63,641 bases of DNA from NCBI RefSeq assembly GCF_900188345.1, contig NZ_FZOD01000058.1, positions 1 through 63,641 on the forward strand, read 5' to 3'. Both the position numbers and the translations under genes were made by a program. Numbering within the stretch: the first letter of the stretch is position 1; every line of letters begins with the position of its first letter. Positions 6,999 through 16,386 of the stretch are shown in pieces. Source of the DNA: Streptosporangium subroseum. Lineage in GTDB: Bacteria > Actinomycetota > Actinomycetes > Streptosporangiales > Streptosporangiaceae. The notes under the pieces are model-generated. The model had not been told where the DNA came from. It searched no databases and saw nothing but the letters and a program-made list of their open reading frames with translations.

Positions 6999-7943
6999 AT
7001 GACTCAGCTCCACGAACACGGGACGCCCGTCGCCGACGACTCCTACCGGCACATCGACGTCACGCAGGTCGTCGGCGTGATCGGCGCAGTCGTCGGAGGC
7101 ATCCGAGTGGGCGGCGACGCCGACGAGGCAGCGGTCGCCGAGCTACGGGCCGCGCTGCTGCGCCACCGCGTGATCTTCCTGCGAGACCAGCGGCACGCCA
7201 CCGACGCCGACCAGCACGCGTTCACCAGGCTGCTCGGCACCGTCACCAAGCCGCACCCGACGGTGACCGGCGACGGTGAGGCCGTACTCCCGATCGACTC
7301 CGAGCAGGGCAAGGCCAACAGCTGGCACACGGATGTGACCTTCGTCGACCGGATCCCGGCGATCAGCGTGCTGCGCGCCATCACGCTGCCGCCCTACGGC
7401 GGGACCACGGTGTGGGCCAACACGGTGGAGGCGTACCGGCGGCTGCACCCCGGCCTGCAGGCGCTGGTGGGCCAGCTGCGCGCGGTGCACTCGAACCTGT
7501 ACGACTACGCGGCGCAGCGCCCGCAGATCGGCGGGATCGACGTCAGGGAGCAGGAGTATCGCGAGCAGTTCCGGAGCAGCGAGTTCGAGACCGAGCACCC
7601 CGTCGTCCGCATCCACCCGGAGACCGGCGAGCCGTCCCTGCTGCTCGGCCACTTCGTCAGGTCGTTCACGGGCCTGAGCAGCGCCGACTTCCACGATCTG
7701 TTCTCCCTGCTGCAGCGGCACATCACCCGCCTGGAGAACACGGTGCGGTGGAACTGGCGCGACGGGGACATCGCCATCTGGGACAACCGGGCCACCCAGC
7801 ACTACGCCGTCGCGGACTACGACGATCTGCCCCGGCTTCTCCACCGCATCACCCTGGCCGGTGACATCCCGATCGGCATCAACGGTGACACCAGCGTGGT
7901 CCGCAAGGGCGACGCCAGCGCCTACTCGCCCATCGCCGCCTGA
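6999..7943 (+). CDS. TauD/TfdA family 2-oxoglutarate/Fe(II) dioxygenase
   Basis: The 314-residue enzyme is of the taurine/2,4-D dioxygenase family. It carries the Fe-binding HxD motif in NSWHTDVTF (His110, Asp112) and the distal His268 in NRATQHYAVADYDDL, with Arg283 (LLHRITLAG) for 2-oxoglutarate. The domain fills the whole protein, at normal family length. Members release sulfite from taurine or alkylsulfonates or cleave aryloxyacetates; the substrate cannot be told here. The ATG at 6999 (MTQLHEHGTPV) is chosen over upstream in-frame starts because AAAGGTGTCAGGGA precedes it and the family homology starts there. No transporter or sulfatase gene is adjacent, so this may be a stand-alone sulfur-scavenging enzyme. 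Confidence 0.9.
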   Translation: MTQLHEHGTPVADDSYRHIDVTQVVGVIGAVVGGIRVGGDADEAAVAELRAALLRHRVIFLRDQRHATDADQHAFTRLLGTVTKPHPTVTGDGEAVLPIDSEQGKANSWHTDVTFVDRIPAISVLRAITLPPYGGTTVWANTVEAYRRLHPGLQALVGQLRAVHSNLYDYAAQRPQIGGIDVREQEYREQFRSSEFETEHPVVRIHPETGEPSLLLGHFVRSFTGLSSADFHDLFSLLQRHITRLENTVRWNWRDGDIAIWDNRATQHYAVADYDDLPRLLHRITLAGDIPIGINGDTSVVRKGDASAYSPIAA

Positions 7944-8050
7944 GCGGTGGCCTGTCCGCGGACGTCCCCGGCCGTCCGGCTTGCGTGCAAGGGAGCAATG
8001 GATCATCATGACGACATGACTACGAGAAAGGGCGATCTCCGCCCAGGCCG

Positions 8051-11000
8051 TTGAGGCCCCACGAGCCGGTCTCGGGACCGGCCGATCATGTCACCGCCGA
8101 ATCGCTGAAGCGCCTCGACCCACTGCCGTACCCGCGGCGCATGCGAGAGCTGGCACTGCTCGCCCGTCGAATGGCCGGCACCTCCCAGCTGCGCGACCTT
8201 CTGACCGATCTCCATCGGCAGGGCCGGGACGAGCGGCGCACGGCACTCCACATGGCCATGGCGGCCCGGGAACTCGGTTTCGTCGAAGCGGTGCTCGCCG
8301 GGCCGGACATGGGGCTGCGCCGCGCGGCCCTGCGAGCGGTGCGGACCCTCCCCATCGGGGACCAGGCGGTCACCGCAGCTCTGCACGACGCCCCCGCCGA
8401 GCTGCGTCTCGCGCTGTACCGCACGCTGGTGATCGCCCGCCGCCGGGAGACGGCGGAGAGGTTGCTGCCGGACGTTCACGCCCGGTGGGGGGACCGCGAG
8501 GCGGCCGTACTGCTGCCGGCGTGCGGCGGTCCGACCGTCTCGCGGTGGTTGCCGGACCTCGCCCACGCGGTGACGTCGTGGCACGCGCTGAGCAGAAGCC
8601 ATCCCGGCGCCGTGCTGGAGGCCGCGGATCAGGAGCTGTCCGCCGGGACCCACGTGTGGAACTGGTGGTGCCGACGTGGTGCGGGAGCGGCACTCGCGGC
8701 GCGCGCCGAGCCGACGCGCATGCTGGACCTGCTGGAGCGGCACGACCTGCGGTTCCCGCGCATCCAGCTCCCGGCGGGGGTCCTGGGCGCGCTGTTCGAG
8801 GCCGACGCCGTCCGTGCCGCGCGGGTGCTCACGCGCGGGTTGAGGGCAGGCTGGTCCGAGCCCCCGGAAGCGCTGGTCAAGCGTCTGCGGTCATACCCGG
8901 AGGCGGAGATCCTGGCCGTGGCCTCCGGCAACCCTCATCAGCTGGTCACCGTACTGCGGTCGCTGCCTCCGGGACGCAGAGTCGTGATCTTCGATGCCGT
9001 CGCCGAGCAGATGGGCGGATCCTCGGGCCTGTGGGCGATGCCGCTGCTGGACTCGCTCCCCGCCGAACGGGCGGCGACCGAAGCGCGGCGGATGCTCGCC
9101 TGGCATGCCTCGGTGTGGCAGTCCCCCCGAGCCCACCTGGACGATCCCTCCATCCCGCTGGAACTCACCTCCCACCTGCCGCTCGCGGAGGCCACAGGCC
9201 CGTTGCGGGAAGCCGCCTTCGGCGGTGATCCGCGACGGCGGGGGCTGGGCCGATCCCTGCTGCTGCGCTGCACGGCCCGTGTCCGGGACGGCGCGACGCT
9301 GCGGGAGCTCCTTGCCGAGCTGGCCGGGCGCACCGCCAATGAACAGGACCCGCTCCGTTGTGACCTGCTGACCGCGATCGGCGACGTCGCGCCGGCTCTG
9401 CTGGACGACTCCTTCGCCGAGATCCTGGACCGCGTCGCCACCGACGCGGTCGACGCGCCGGATTCCTCCCAGGCCACCCGGGAGGCGCTGCGACGCCTGG
9501 CCGGACGGGTCCTGCGACACCACGACCCCGTGACGACACCTGCCTTGACGGCGTGGGCGCTGGGGACGTACGCCAAACTGGTGGCGCGCCACGGAGCCGA
9601 TGGGCTCTCCGCCCCGGCGACACGGGTTCCTCCCTCCCACAGGCGTCGATGGTGGACGGAACCGCCGGCGGCGTCGTACGGCCTCGATCGGGTGCTGCGC
9701 CGCGACCAGGAGCATGACCTTTTCGCAGTGCTTCGCCCGGAGCTGCGCGCCGCGCGGGACCGGGAAGATTTCACCCTGGCCATGGCGCTGGCCCGGGCGC
9801 TCGGCCGGCGATCGTGGGCACTGGACGAACTCCAGGACGACCTTCGGGCCGCGGTACGCGGAGCGCCGGAGTCGATCGCCCGCCAGGCGGCCGACCTGTG
9901 GCTGGCCTGCCCGGTGGAGCGGGAGGAACGAGCTGTCGAGCTCGTGCGGGAGGACCCGTCCGCCATGAGGTTGCCCGCCGTCTGGCGCATGGTGGCCGGA
10001 CGGCGTACGGACCTGCTCCTGCCGTCGCTGGGCGGAGTCCATCAGGGCCGGTTCGCCGAGGGGTCGTGGGTGCCTCCCATCGACGGCGTCGTCGCGGGCA
10101 GGTGGACCCCCGATCAACGCGACCACGTGCGCGCATGGCTCGTGTCCGTCGTCGGCGACGGCGGGCTGCCCGTCACCGATCAGCTGGCCGCCATTCGGGC
10201 GGCGGGCCGGATCGGCGGTGGTCTGGAGCTCCTGAGGGAGTGGGCGGCCCGAGAGGAGACGGTGCCGGCCGAAGCGGCCATCGCGGCGATGGCGAGCACG
10301 GACTCGCCCGCCGAGGCGTTGCCCGTGCTGCTGGAGCACGCTCGGGGAGCCGCCTCCCGGGTGGCGGTGGCCGCCCTGTCCCGGTGCTGCCGCTCGGTCA
10401 CCCCGTCCCGGCTCGGCCTCCTCCTGGAACAGGCGTTGACGGACCCGGGCGGCAAGGTGACCCTGCGCAAGACCGCCGCGCGCCTGGTGGAGCGGAACCG
10501 TCCGCCGGGAGCGGCCGACCTGCTCCTGCGGGTGTGGGCGGATGCCGGCCTGCACCGCGACGTACGAGTGGCCGTGGCCTCGGCGCTGCTCCGGATGCCG
10601 GAGGACGCACGGACCCTGGACGCGCTCGGAACCGTGGCCGGGCGGCACGCCGACGAACCGATGCTGCGCATGCTCTTCCAGGTCGGCCCGATGGAGTACG
10701 CACCCTCCGTCCGCCCCGGCTACGCGGATCTGATGGGCCGGCTCCTTTCGGCGGCCACCCTTCCCGGCGTGCGGTTCCGGGGCGCGAAGGCGTTCGGGGC
10801 CTGGGCGCACTGGTACCGGGGCGACGTGGAGCCGATCGCGATGGCCGTGGGCGACCCTCGGGCGGAAGGCGGCGCGTCCGTCCTGCCGGTGTTCCTCGCC
10901 CTGCTGCGAACCGGGACCATCGGGCCGCAGGTGCTCGACGTCCTCACCCACCTGGCCGCCGCCGTACCCGACGACGGCCGGGCCGGCTCCCTGGAGACCC

Positions 11001-11509
11001 CCTCGCGAGACCGGGTGACCGCCATCGTCAATGAGCTGATCTCCATCCAGCGCTCCGACGGCCGCTCCTGGCGGTACGGTTTGATCCGCGACGCCGTGGA
11101 CGTCCTGGCCGCTCAGCCGCTTCTGCTCTCCCAGGCCGTCGGGCTCGGTGGGACCCTGCTCGGTGAATCCGCCGAGCACGGGCCCGTGGAGTTCGGGGAT
11201 GACCTCTGTTCTCTGGCCGACCTGCTTCGCGACCGGCCTGTCCTCGCGGCGGCGACCGCGGACAGCGCGATATCACGCTGCTTCGGGTATGGAGCCGCGC
11301 GCGACATCGGATCCGATACCGTTCTGCCGGTGGCGCGGCGCCTGGCGGACCGGGGCGACCTCGCCGCGGGCCTGTTCGCCCTCGCGCTCACCCGTGTCGC
11401 CGGGCAGCGGACCGACTGGGCCGATCCGTGGCGCGAACTCCTCCGCGACCTGCGCGACGCCCCGCACCTGGAGGTACGGCAGGAGGCCTGGGACACCTTC
11501 GTCGTGTAA
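8051..11509 (+). CDS. Giant HEAT-like repeat protein of unknown function
   Basis: The 1152-residue soluble, helical protein is rich in Ala/Leu/Arg. It is built of repeated helix pairs resembling HEAT/armadillo units, for example RRAALRAVRTLPIGDQAVTA, RVAVAALSRCCRSVTPSRLG and RDVRVAVASALLRMPEDART. There is no signal peptide, membrane segment or enzymatic motif. The first available start is TTG at 8051, after an in-frame stop at 8009 with no ATG or GTG between. The SD is poor, and an internal ATG near residue 31 (MRELALLARRM) is an alternative. It is transcribed alone and ends before a strong bidirectional terminator. I recall similar very long proteins of unknown role in actinomycetes. A scaffold function is inferred from the repeat architecture only. 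Confidence 0.75.
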   Translation: MRPHEPVSGPADHVTAESLKRLDPLPYPRRMRELALLARRMAGTSQLRDLLTDLHRQGRDERRTALHMAMAARELGFVEAVLAGPDMGLRRAALRAVRTLPIGDQAVTAALHDAPAELRLALYRTLVIARRRETAERLLPDVHARWGDREAAVLLPACGGPTVSRWLPDLAHAVTSWHALSRSHPGAVLEAADQELSAGTHVWNWWCRRGAGAALAARAEPTRMLDLLERHDLRFPRIQLPAGVLGALFEADAVRAARVLTRGLRAGWSEPPEALVKRLRSYPEAEILAVASGNPHQLVTVLRSLPPGRRVVIFDAVAEQMGGSSGLWAMPLLDSLPAERAATEARRMLAWHASVWQSPRAHLDDPSIPLELTSHLPLAEATGPLREAAFGGDPRRRGLGRSLLLRCTARVRDGATLRELLAELAGRTANEQDPLRCDLLTAIGDVAPALLDDSFAEILDRVATDAVDAPDSSQATREALRRLAGRVLRHHDPVTTPALTAWALGTYAKLVARHGADGLSAPATRVPPSHRRRWWTEPPAASYGLDRVLRRDQEHDLFAVLRPELRAARDREDFTLAMALARALGRRSWALDELQDDLRAAVRGAPESIARQAADLWLACPVEREERAVELVREDPSAMRLPAVWRMVAGRRTDLLLPSLGGVHQGRFAEGSWVPPIDGVVAGRWTPDQRDHVRAWLVSVVGDGGLPVTDQLAAIRAAGRIGGGLELLREWAAREETVPAEAAIAAMASTDSPAEALPVLLEHARGAASRVAVAALSRCCRSVTPSRLGLLLEQALTDPGGKVTLRKTAARLVERNRPPGAADLLLRVWADAGLHRDVRVAVASALLRMPEDARTLDALGTVAGRHADEPMLRMLFQVGPMEYAPSVRPGYADLMGRLLSAATLPGVRFRGAKAFGAWAHWYRGDVEPIAMAVGDPRAEGGASVLPVFLALLRTGTIGPQVLDVLTHLAAAVPDDGRAGSLETPSRDRVTAIVNELISIQRSDGRSWRYGLIRDAVDVLAAQPLLLSQAVGLGGTLLGESAEHGPVEFGDDLCSLADLLRDRPVLAAATADSAISRCFGYGAARDIGSDTVLPVARRLADRGDLAAGLFALALTRVAGQRTDWADPWRELLRDLRDAPHLEVRQEAWDTFVV

Positions 11510-11600
11510 ACGGCACTCCGGTGGGAGATCCCCGACAATGAGGTGAGCCTCAGCCGGATCTCATTCACGGCATTCGTGAACTCGGCACCACGCAGAGAGG

Positions 11601-11626
11601 CGCCACCCGGCCGTTGCCGGGTGGCG
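11601..11626. terminator. Bidirectional terminator hairpin
   Basis: An 11-bp perfect stem, CGCCACCCGGC with its complement and a CGTT loop, lies between two convergent genes (stop at 11509 on + and stop at 11654 on -). It can serve both. Confidence 0.8.
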
Positions 11627-11653
11627 CGCTGTTCTCTCAGGCGTGGGCGGGAC

Positions 11654-13348
11654 TCAGGGGCTCGTGCACCGGTAGCCGGACGGGGTCTGGGTGTTGCCGT
11701 TCGGACGGCTCGCCTGGAAGCCGAAGGTGGTGTTCTGGCCGGGGCTGAGGGCGCCGTTGTGCCCGGCACTCCTCGCCGTGACGGTCTGCCCGCTGACGGT
11801 CAGCGTGGCGTTCCACGAGCCGGTGACGGTGTGGCCGCTCGGCAGCGTGAAGGTCACCGTCCAGCCGTTGATCGCGGACGTGCCGGTGTTGGTGACCGTG
11901 ACCGGCTGGATCACGTACCCGTTCCCCCACTGCGTCTGAACGGTCGCCGTCACCGAGCATCCGCCGGTGCCTCCACCACCGCCCGGGGTGGTGGTGACCG
12001 TCGCCGTGTTCGACACCGGCGAGAGGTTGCCCGCCGCGTCGCGGGCCCGGACCTGGTAGCGGTACGTGGTGTTCGCGGTGAGCCCGGTCTGAGCGAACGA
12101 GGTGGTGGCCGAGGTTCCCACCTGCGTGAAGGTGCCGCCGGACGCGCCCGGCGCGCGCAGGACGTCATAGCCGGTCACGCCCACGTTGTCGGTGGAGGCG
12201 GTCCAGGCCAGGGTGGTGCCGGTGGAGGTCGTTCCCGACGCGGCGAGGCCGGCCGGCGCGGTCGGCGGGGTGGCGTCGCCCCCGGTGGTGGCCGGCGGGA
12301 CGCGGACGATGCGGTCGTCCTGTGCCACCGGGGTGCCGCGGCCGTCCCGGTTGCTGGTCGTCACCCAGAGCCAGCCGTCAGGCCCGACCGCGACCGTGCG
12401 GAGCCGCCCGTAGGCGGACTGGAACTCGGCCAGTGGCGTGCCGGACGGCGTACCGGCGCTGGTCAGCGGCACCGTCCAGAGCCTCTGGCCGCGCAGCGCG
12501 GCGACGAAGAGCGTGTTGTTGGCCCAGGCCAGCCCGCTCGGCGACGCCTCGGCGGTCGTCCACGTGACGATCGGGTTGCGGAAGGAGGGGTTGGTGCACG
12601 TGCCCTCGCACGTCGGCCAGCCGTAGTTGGAGCCCGCGACGATCTGGTTGACCTCGTCCCAGGTGTTCTGCCCCAATTCGGCGGCGTACATCCTGCCCTG
12701 GGAGTCCCAGGTCAGGCCCTGGACATTGCGGTGGCCGTAGGTCCAGACGCGGGAGCCCGCGATCGGATTGTCCGCGGGCACACCGCCGGTGGGCGTCATA
12801 CGCAGGATCTTCCCGGCGGGGCTGTTGACGTTCTGCGCGTTGGCGGAGTTGCCGGCGTCGCCGGCCGCCACGTAGAGCATGCCGTCCGGCCCGAAGGCGA
12901 TGCGGCCGCCGTCGTGGAAGGTGTTGCTCGGGACCCCGGAGAAGAGCACCGTCTGCGTCTGAGGCGCGGTCAGTTGCAGTCTGACCAGGCGGTTGTCCCC
13001 GGCGGTGCTGGTGAAGTACGCGTACACCCAGCCGTCCTGGGCGTAGGTGGGCGACACGGCGATGCCGAGCAGGCCGCTCTCACCCGAGGCGCTCACCCCA
13101 CTGATGGTGGCGACCGCCGTGGGCGTCTGGCCCGGCCGCACCTGCAGGATGCGTCCGGTGTTGCGTTCGGATACCAGCGCGCTGCCGTCCGGCAGGAACG
13201 CCAGGCCCCAGGGCACCTGAAGGCCCGTGACGGAGACCTGCGCCCGGGAGAAGTCGAAGCCGCCTATCACCTGGGCGCGGGCCTCGGGAGCGGTGACGAT
13301 CAGCGCGAGCAGAGCCATGATCAGGGCCGGGATGACGCGGGCACGCAT
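11654..13348 (-). CDS. Secreted PQQ-dependent sugar dehydrogenase with Fn3 and CBM2
   Basis: The 564-residue exported protein has a signal peptide at 1-25 (MRARVIPALIMALLALIVTA, cleavage after ARA). Residues 35-355 form the six-bladed soluble glucose/aldose dehydrogenase beta-propeller (VPWGLAFLPDGSALVSERNT, GESGLLGIAVSP, HDGGRIAFGPDGMLYVAAGD, YGHRNVQGLTWD). A fibronectin-III domain follows (about 368-455), then a Gly-rich linker and a CBM2 cellulose-binding module (about 463-564) with surface aromatics in QWGNGY, INGWTVTF and GSWNATL. It would oxidise sugars or oligosaccharides at cellulose or chitin surfaces using PQQ, and by analogy with AA12 enzymes could pass electrons to lytic monooxygenases. 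An upstream GAAACTTTC motif resembles actinomycete hemicellulase operators. Confidence 0.88.
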   Translation of the reverse strand: MRARVIPALIMALLALIVTAPEARAQVIGGFDFSRAQVSVTGLQVPWGLAFLPDGSALVSERNTGRILQVRPGQTPTAVATISGVSASGESGLLGIAVSPTYAQDGWVYAYFTSTAGDNRLVRLQLTAPQTQTVLFSGVPSNTFHDGGRIAFGPDGMLYVAAGDAGNSANAQNVNSPAGKILRMTPTGGVPADNPIAGSRVWTYGHRNVQGLTWDSQGRMYAAELGQNTWDEVNQIVAGSNYGWPTCEGTCTNPSFRNPIVTWTTAEASPSGLAWANNTLFVAALRGQRLWTVPLTSAGTPSGTPLAEFQSAYGRLRTVAVGPDGWLWVTTSNRDGRGTPVAQDDRIVRVPPATTGGDATPPTAPAGLAASGTTSTGTTLAWTASTDNVGVTGYDVLRAPGASGGTFTQVGTSATTSFAQTGLTANTTYRYQVRARDAAGNLSPVSNTATVTTTPGGGGGTGGCSVTATVQTQWGNGYVIQPVTVTNTGTSAINGWTVTFTLPSGHTVTGSWNATLTVSGQTVTARSAGHNGALSPGQNTTFGFQASRPNGNTQTPSGYRCTSP

Positions 13349-13469
13349 GATGGAGACTCCTTGGCCGGGTCACTGTGCGGATGCCAGCACCGTAGGCACG
13401 CGGGCCGCGGGATCTCAAACGCCGTGATCGGCTCGCCCTGGCAACCTGGGAGGACGGCACCGCACCATT

Positions 13470-13496
13470 GAAACTTTCATACAATCGGCGAAAGTT
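13470..13496. promoter_or_regulatory. GAAACTTTC-type inverted repeat upstream of sugar dehydrogenase gene
   Basis: GAAACTTTC (13470-13478) and CGAAAGTT (ending 13496) make inverted arms AACTTTC/GAAAGTT around an 11-base spacer, about 120 bases upstream of the start at 13348. GAAASTTTC-like boxes are known upstream of Streptomyces xylanase genes, so a LacI-type hemicellulose regulator is plausible. The rest of 13349-13738 shows no gene. Confidence 0.45.
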
Positions 13497-13738
13497 GCGG
13501 CTCGACGGATGCTCCAGCACTCGGTGACAGGCGCGGCCCGCGCCCGCTCATCGAGGTGTGCGCGATGCGCGATCTTCCGGGCTGGGCCGTACGGCCACCC
13601 GCCGAGCGCCGGCAGCGGCTGGGGACGCGGCGGGACATCTCCCCAAGGCTGCCGGCGCCCGCACCCGTGAGCGCTTCCCCGGACGAGGGTCCCCGGTTCG
13701 CATAATCAAGGACTGGGAAGCGGGCGATCGAGGTCCTG

Positions 13739-14188
13739 CTACCCGCAGTTGCCGAAGGCCTTGCGGCCACCGGTCGCCTCGGCGAAGTCCAGCCGGGTGT
13801 CCCGGGTCTCGCCCCAGTACGAGACGCACTTGCCGCGGGCCCTCACCTTGACCGGCCCGGCGTAGTACTTGAAGTTGCCCACGTCGGTATATTTCTTGCC
13901 GCCCTTCACCGTCAGGGTGGCGACGGTGCGGGTGGCGGTTCGGTAGAAGGCGTCCTTGATGGTGACCACGCAGTTGTAACCGGTGCTGCGGTTGTACATG
14001 AGGTAGACGTGGCCGAAGGTGTCACTGCCGGACTTGAGGGGGCGGGTGCCGTCCTTCACCTTGGTGAACCCCGCCCCGCAGACGCGTTCGGGAGTGTAGG
14101 GGTTGGAGGCCGCGTACGCCGGGTTGGCCGCGAGAACGCCGGCGGCAAGGGCCGTCACGGTGACGATCTTCGTAACAGACCTGATCAC
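13739..14188 (-). CDS. sapA: Spore-associated protein A (SapA)-like secreted protein
   Basis: The 149-residue exported protein has a signal peptide (VIRSVTKIVTVTALAAGVLA, then ANPAYA-A). The mature chain follows the SapA pattern: ASNPYTPERVCGAGF, VYLMYNRSTGYNCVVTIKD, GKKYTDVGNFKYYAGPVKV, GKCVSYWGE and a terminal FGNCG. Four Cys are conserved and probably form two disulphides. In Streptomyces, SapA is found on spores and aerial hyphae; its molecular role is unknown. The GTG start at 14188 is chosen because GAAGGGTAG lies just upstream and it gives an intact signal peptide; the longer upstream frame does not. Its presence supports a sporulating actinomycete. Confidence 0.85.
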   Translation of the reverse strand: MIRSVTKIVTVTALAAGVLAANPAYAASNPYTPERVCGAGFTKVKDGTRPLKSGSDTFGHVYLMYNRSTGYNCVVTIKDAFYRTATRTVATLTVKGGKKYTDVGNFKYYAGPVKVRARGKCVSYWGETRDTRLDFAEATGGRKAFGNCG

Positions 14189-14308
14189 TTTTCTACCCTT
14201 CGATGGGGGGCTGCGGCGTATGCCACAGCGGATCAACCCGTCGATCTTGGCGTATCCCCTCCTTTCCGGCAATGGGAACCGGGATAAAGGCCTGGCCGAA
14301 GGCCGGCG

Positions 14309-15526
14309 TCAGCGATGCCGCAGCCGGTTGCGCAGGAAACGGCGTTCGGCGTCGGTGGGTGCGAGATCGAGCGCCGCGCGGTAGCCGTCGGCCGCCTCCT
14401 GGGTGCGGCCGGCGCGTCGCAGCAGATCGGCGCGTGTGGCGTGCAGCAGGTAGTAGTCGTTGAGCTGCCCGGCCTGGGCGATCGCGTCGACCAGCGGTAG
14501 CGCCGCCTCGGGGCCGTCGGCCATGCCGATCGCCACGGCACGGTTCAGATCCACGATCGGGCTTGGTGCGATGCGCGCGAGCTGTGTGTACAGCCCGACG
14601 ATCTGCGGCCAGTCCGTTTGGGCCGCGACCGGCGCGGTGGCATGACACGCCGCGATGGCCGCCTGAAGCTGGAACGGCCCGGCGCGGCGCCGGCGTAATG
14701 CTCGTTCGCAGATCGCGGCGCCCTCCGCGATCTGCGCCTGATCCCACAGCGAGCGGTCCTGCTCGGCCAGGGTGACCATGTCGCCGTCCGCGTTCACACG
14801 CGCCGGCCTCCGGGCATCGTGCAGCAGCATCAGCGCGAGCATGCCGTGCGTTTCGGGCTCGTCGGGCATCAACGCCGTCACCACCCGTGCGAGACGGATG
14901 GCCTCCTGGCACAGCCGGGCCTTCTGCGGGTCTCCGTACCCTTCGTTGAACAGCAGATAGAGCACGTGGAGTACGGCGGGAAGGCGGTCCGGCAGCAGGT
15001 GCGCGGGCGGCACCCGAAACGGGATGCCCGCGTGTGCGACCTTCTGTTTGGCTCGGAAGATGCGCTGGCCCATGGTGCGTTCCGGCACCAGGAACGCACG
15101 CGCGATCTCGGCGGTGCTCATGCCGGTCAGGCTCCGCAGGGTCAACGCCACCTGGGCTTCGAGACTCAGCGACGGATGGCAGCAGGTGAACATGAGCTCC
15201 AGGCGCTCGTCGGGGATCTCACTGTCGCTCAGGTAGGGCGACGGCTCCGGGTTCATCGCGGCCGCCTTCCGCAGCTTTGTCGCCTCAGTGGACGCGCGAC
15301 GCATCCGGTCGATCGCGCGGTGGCGTGCCGTGGTGGTCAGCCATGCCAGTGGCTGGTCCGGTATGCCTGATTCCGGCCACATCTGGAGTGCCTGCGCGAA
15401 CGCGTCCTGCGTGCACTCCTCGGCCAGATCCCAGTCGCCGCCGGTGAACCGGATCATGGTGGCCACGATCCGGCTCCACCCGTCGGCGTAGATTCCGGCG
15501 ATCCGGTCCCTCATCTGAGCCGTCAC
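14309..15526 (-). CDS. ECF42-type RNA polymerase sigma factor with C-terminal TPR-like domain
   Basis: The 405-residue sigma factor has region 2 at about 10-80 (WDLAEECTQDAFAQALQMWP, then TTARHRAIDRMRR). Region 4 lies at about 120-175 (ALTLRSLTGMSTAEIARAFL, then ERTMGQRIFRAKQKV). A DUF6596/TPR-like extension of about 220 residues (LLPDRLPAVLHVLYLLFNEGYG, in parts) typifies the ECF42 group. That group needs the extension for activity and is linked to YCII/DGPF proteins, not anti-sigmas. Exactly that partner lies upstream (15545-15886) in the same transcript, with an SRPBCC gene before it. Target promoters are unknown. It ends in a divergence-prone repeat (DAERRFLRNRLRHR). Confidence 0.93.
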   Translation of the reverse strand: MTAQMRDRIAGIYADGWSRIVATMIRFTGGDWDLAEECTQDAFAQALQMWPESGIPDQPLAWLTTTARHRAIDRMRRASTEATKLRKAAAMNPEPSPYLSDSEIPDERLELMFTCCHPSLSLEAQVALTLRSLTGMSTAEIARAFLVPERTMGQRIFRAKQKVAHAGIPFRVPPAHLLPDRLPAVLHVLYLLFNEGYGDPQKARLCQEAIRLARVVTALMPDEPETHGMLALMLLHDARRPARVNADGDMVTLAEQDRSLWDQAQIAEGAAICERALRRRRAGPFQLQAAIAACHATAPVAAQTDWPQIVGLYTQLARIAPSPIVDLNRAVAIGMADGPEAALPLVDAIAQAGQLNDYYLLHATRADLLRRAGRTQEAADGYRAALDLAPTDAERRFLRNRLRHR

Positions 15527-15544
15527 CGACGTCGTCCGTCTTCG

Positions 15545-15886
15545 CTAGTCCTGGTCGTCGGGCCAGAACGGACGCAGCTCGATCATCCCGGCCCACGCCA
15601 TCGGGTGCTTGGACGCGATGTCGATGGCCTCGTCGAGGTCGGCGCACTCGATGATGTCGAAACCGGCTATCTGATCCTTGGTCTCGGCGTACGGACCGTC
15701 GGTCAGCAGCACCTCGCGGTTGCGGACGCGGACCGTGGTCGCGTCGCTCGCCGGCCGGGTGCGGTTGCCCATCAGCCGGATCCCCTTGCCGTCCATCTCC
15801 GTGACCCAGTCCTCCACGTCCGGGGCGCCGTCGTCCTGGCCGGGCTTGTAGTCGGGGTCGGTGCACACCAGCATCAGGTACTTCAT
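15545..15886 (-). CDS. YCII/DGPF-domain protein, ECF42 partner
   Basis: The 113-residue ferredoxin-like-fold protein starts MKYLMLVCTDPDY and carries the family signature LLTDGPYAETKDQIAGFDII, with the conserved Asp-Gly-Pro, near residues 61-80, then ADLDEAIDIASKHP. Such proteins accompany ECF42 sigma genes and are thought to act in the same stress-sensing circuit. The ATG at 15886 overlaps the stop of the upstream SRPBCC gene by four bases (ATGA), which indicates coupled translation and fixes the start. The sigma gene follows 18 bases downstream. Confidence 0.93.
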   Translation of the reverse strand: MKYLMLVCTDPDYKPGQDDGAPDVEDWVTEMDGKGIRLMGNRTRPASDATTVRVRNREVLLTDGPYAETKDQIAGFDIIECADLDEAIDIASKHPMAWAGMIELRPFWPDDQD

Positions 15887-16386
15887 CGGACTGCTCCCAT
15901 CGTGGAGTCGGCGGTGGCCATCGCGGAGATCGTGGTGGTCATGTTTCGGCACAGGGTGACCAGACGGCTGTCAAGCATCCGCGGGTCGGTCTCGGCATCC
16001 GCGCGGGCGCCGCTGGCGCCGGGGCCGTGGGTGAACGAGTGATGGACCAGGGCGCTCCCCGGCTCGCCGCCCTCGCGCAGCTCGTAGCGCCACGTCGAGC
16101 CGACCAGATCGGCGTCGTCGAGAACGGTCCAGGCGAAAACGCCCGGCCGCTCCGCTTCGATGACCACGCAGGTCACCATACTTTCAAATCCGCTCGGAAA
16201 CCGGTTGCGGCCGATGAACCGGGCGCCCGGAGCCGGGTCCTGGGCGCCGTCGCACCAGTTTCCGCCGGTGGCCTCCGGGCTCCACTCGCCGATCCGGTCC
16301 ACCGCGGTGACCAGGTCCCACATCCGCTCGCGCGGTATCGGGACGGTCAGGGCGACCGCCACCTGTGCACCAGTGACCATGTCCAT
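15883..16386 (-). CDS. SRPBCC (polyketide cyclase/START-like) family protein
   Basis: The 167-residue protein has a START-like helix-grip fold: VALTVPIPRERMWDLVTAVDRIGEWSP (read in pieces), a central GARFIGRNRFP, FAWTVLDDAD and a long C-terminal helix. It would bind a hydrophobic ligand. The ATG at 16386 is chosen over one at 16410 because AGGAGA lies 7-8 bases upstream of it. It is the first gene of an SRPBCC-YCII-ECF42 sigma operon, and its stop overlaps the YCII start. The context suggests a ligand-sensing or accessory role in that circuit; the ligand is unknown. Confidence 0.85.
   Translation of the reverse strand: MDMVTGAQVAVALTVPIPRERMWDLVTAVDRIGEWSPEATGGNWCDGAQDPAPGARFIGRNRFPSGFESMVTCVVIEAERPGVFAWTVLDDADLVGSTWRYELREGGEPGSALVHHSFTHGPGASGARADAETDPRMLDSRLVTLCRNMTTTISAMATADSTMGAVR

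Noticed and set aside
8891..11179. Long open frame (762 codons) on the minus strand opposite the HEAT-like gene
   Set aside because: It is a high-GC shadow frame with Arg/Gly/His-rich low-complexity translation and no family motif; the plus-strand frame has clean repeat helices.
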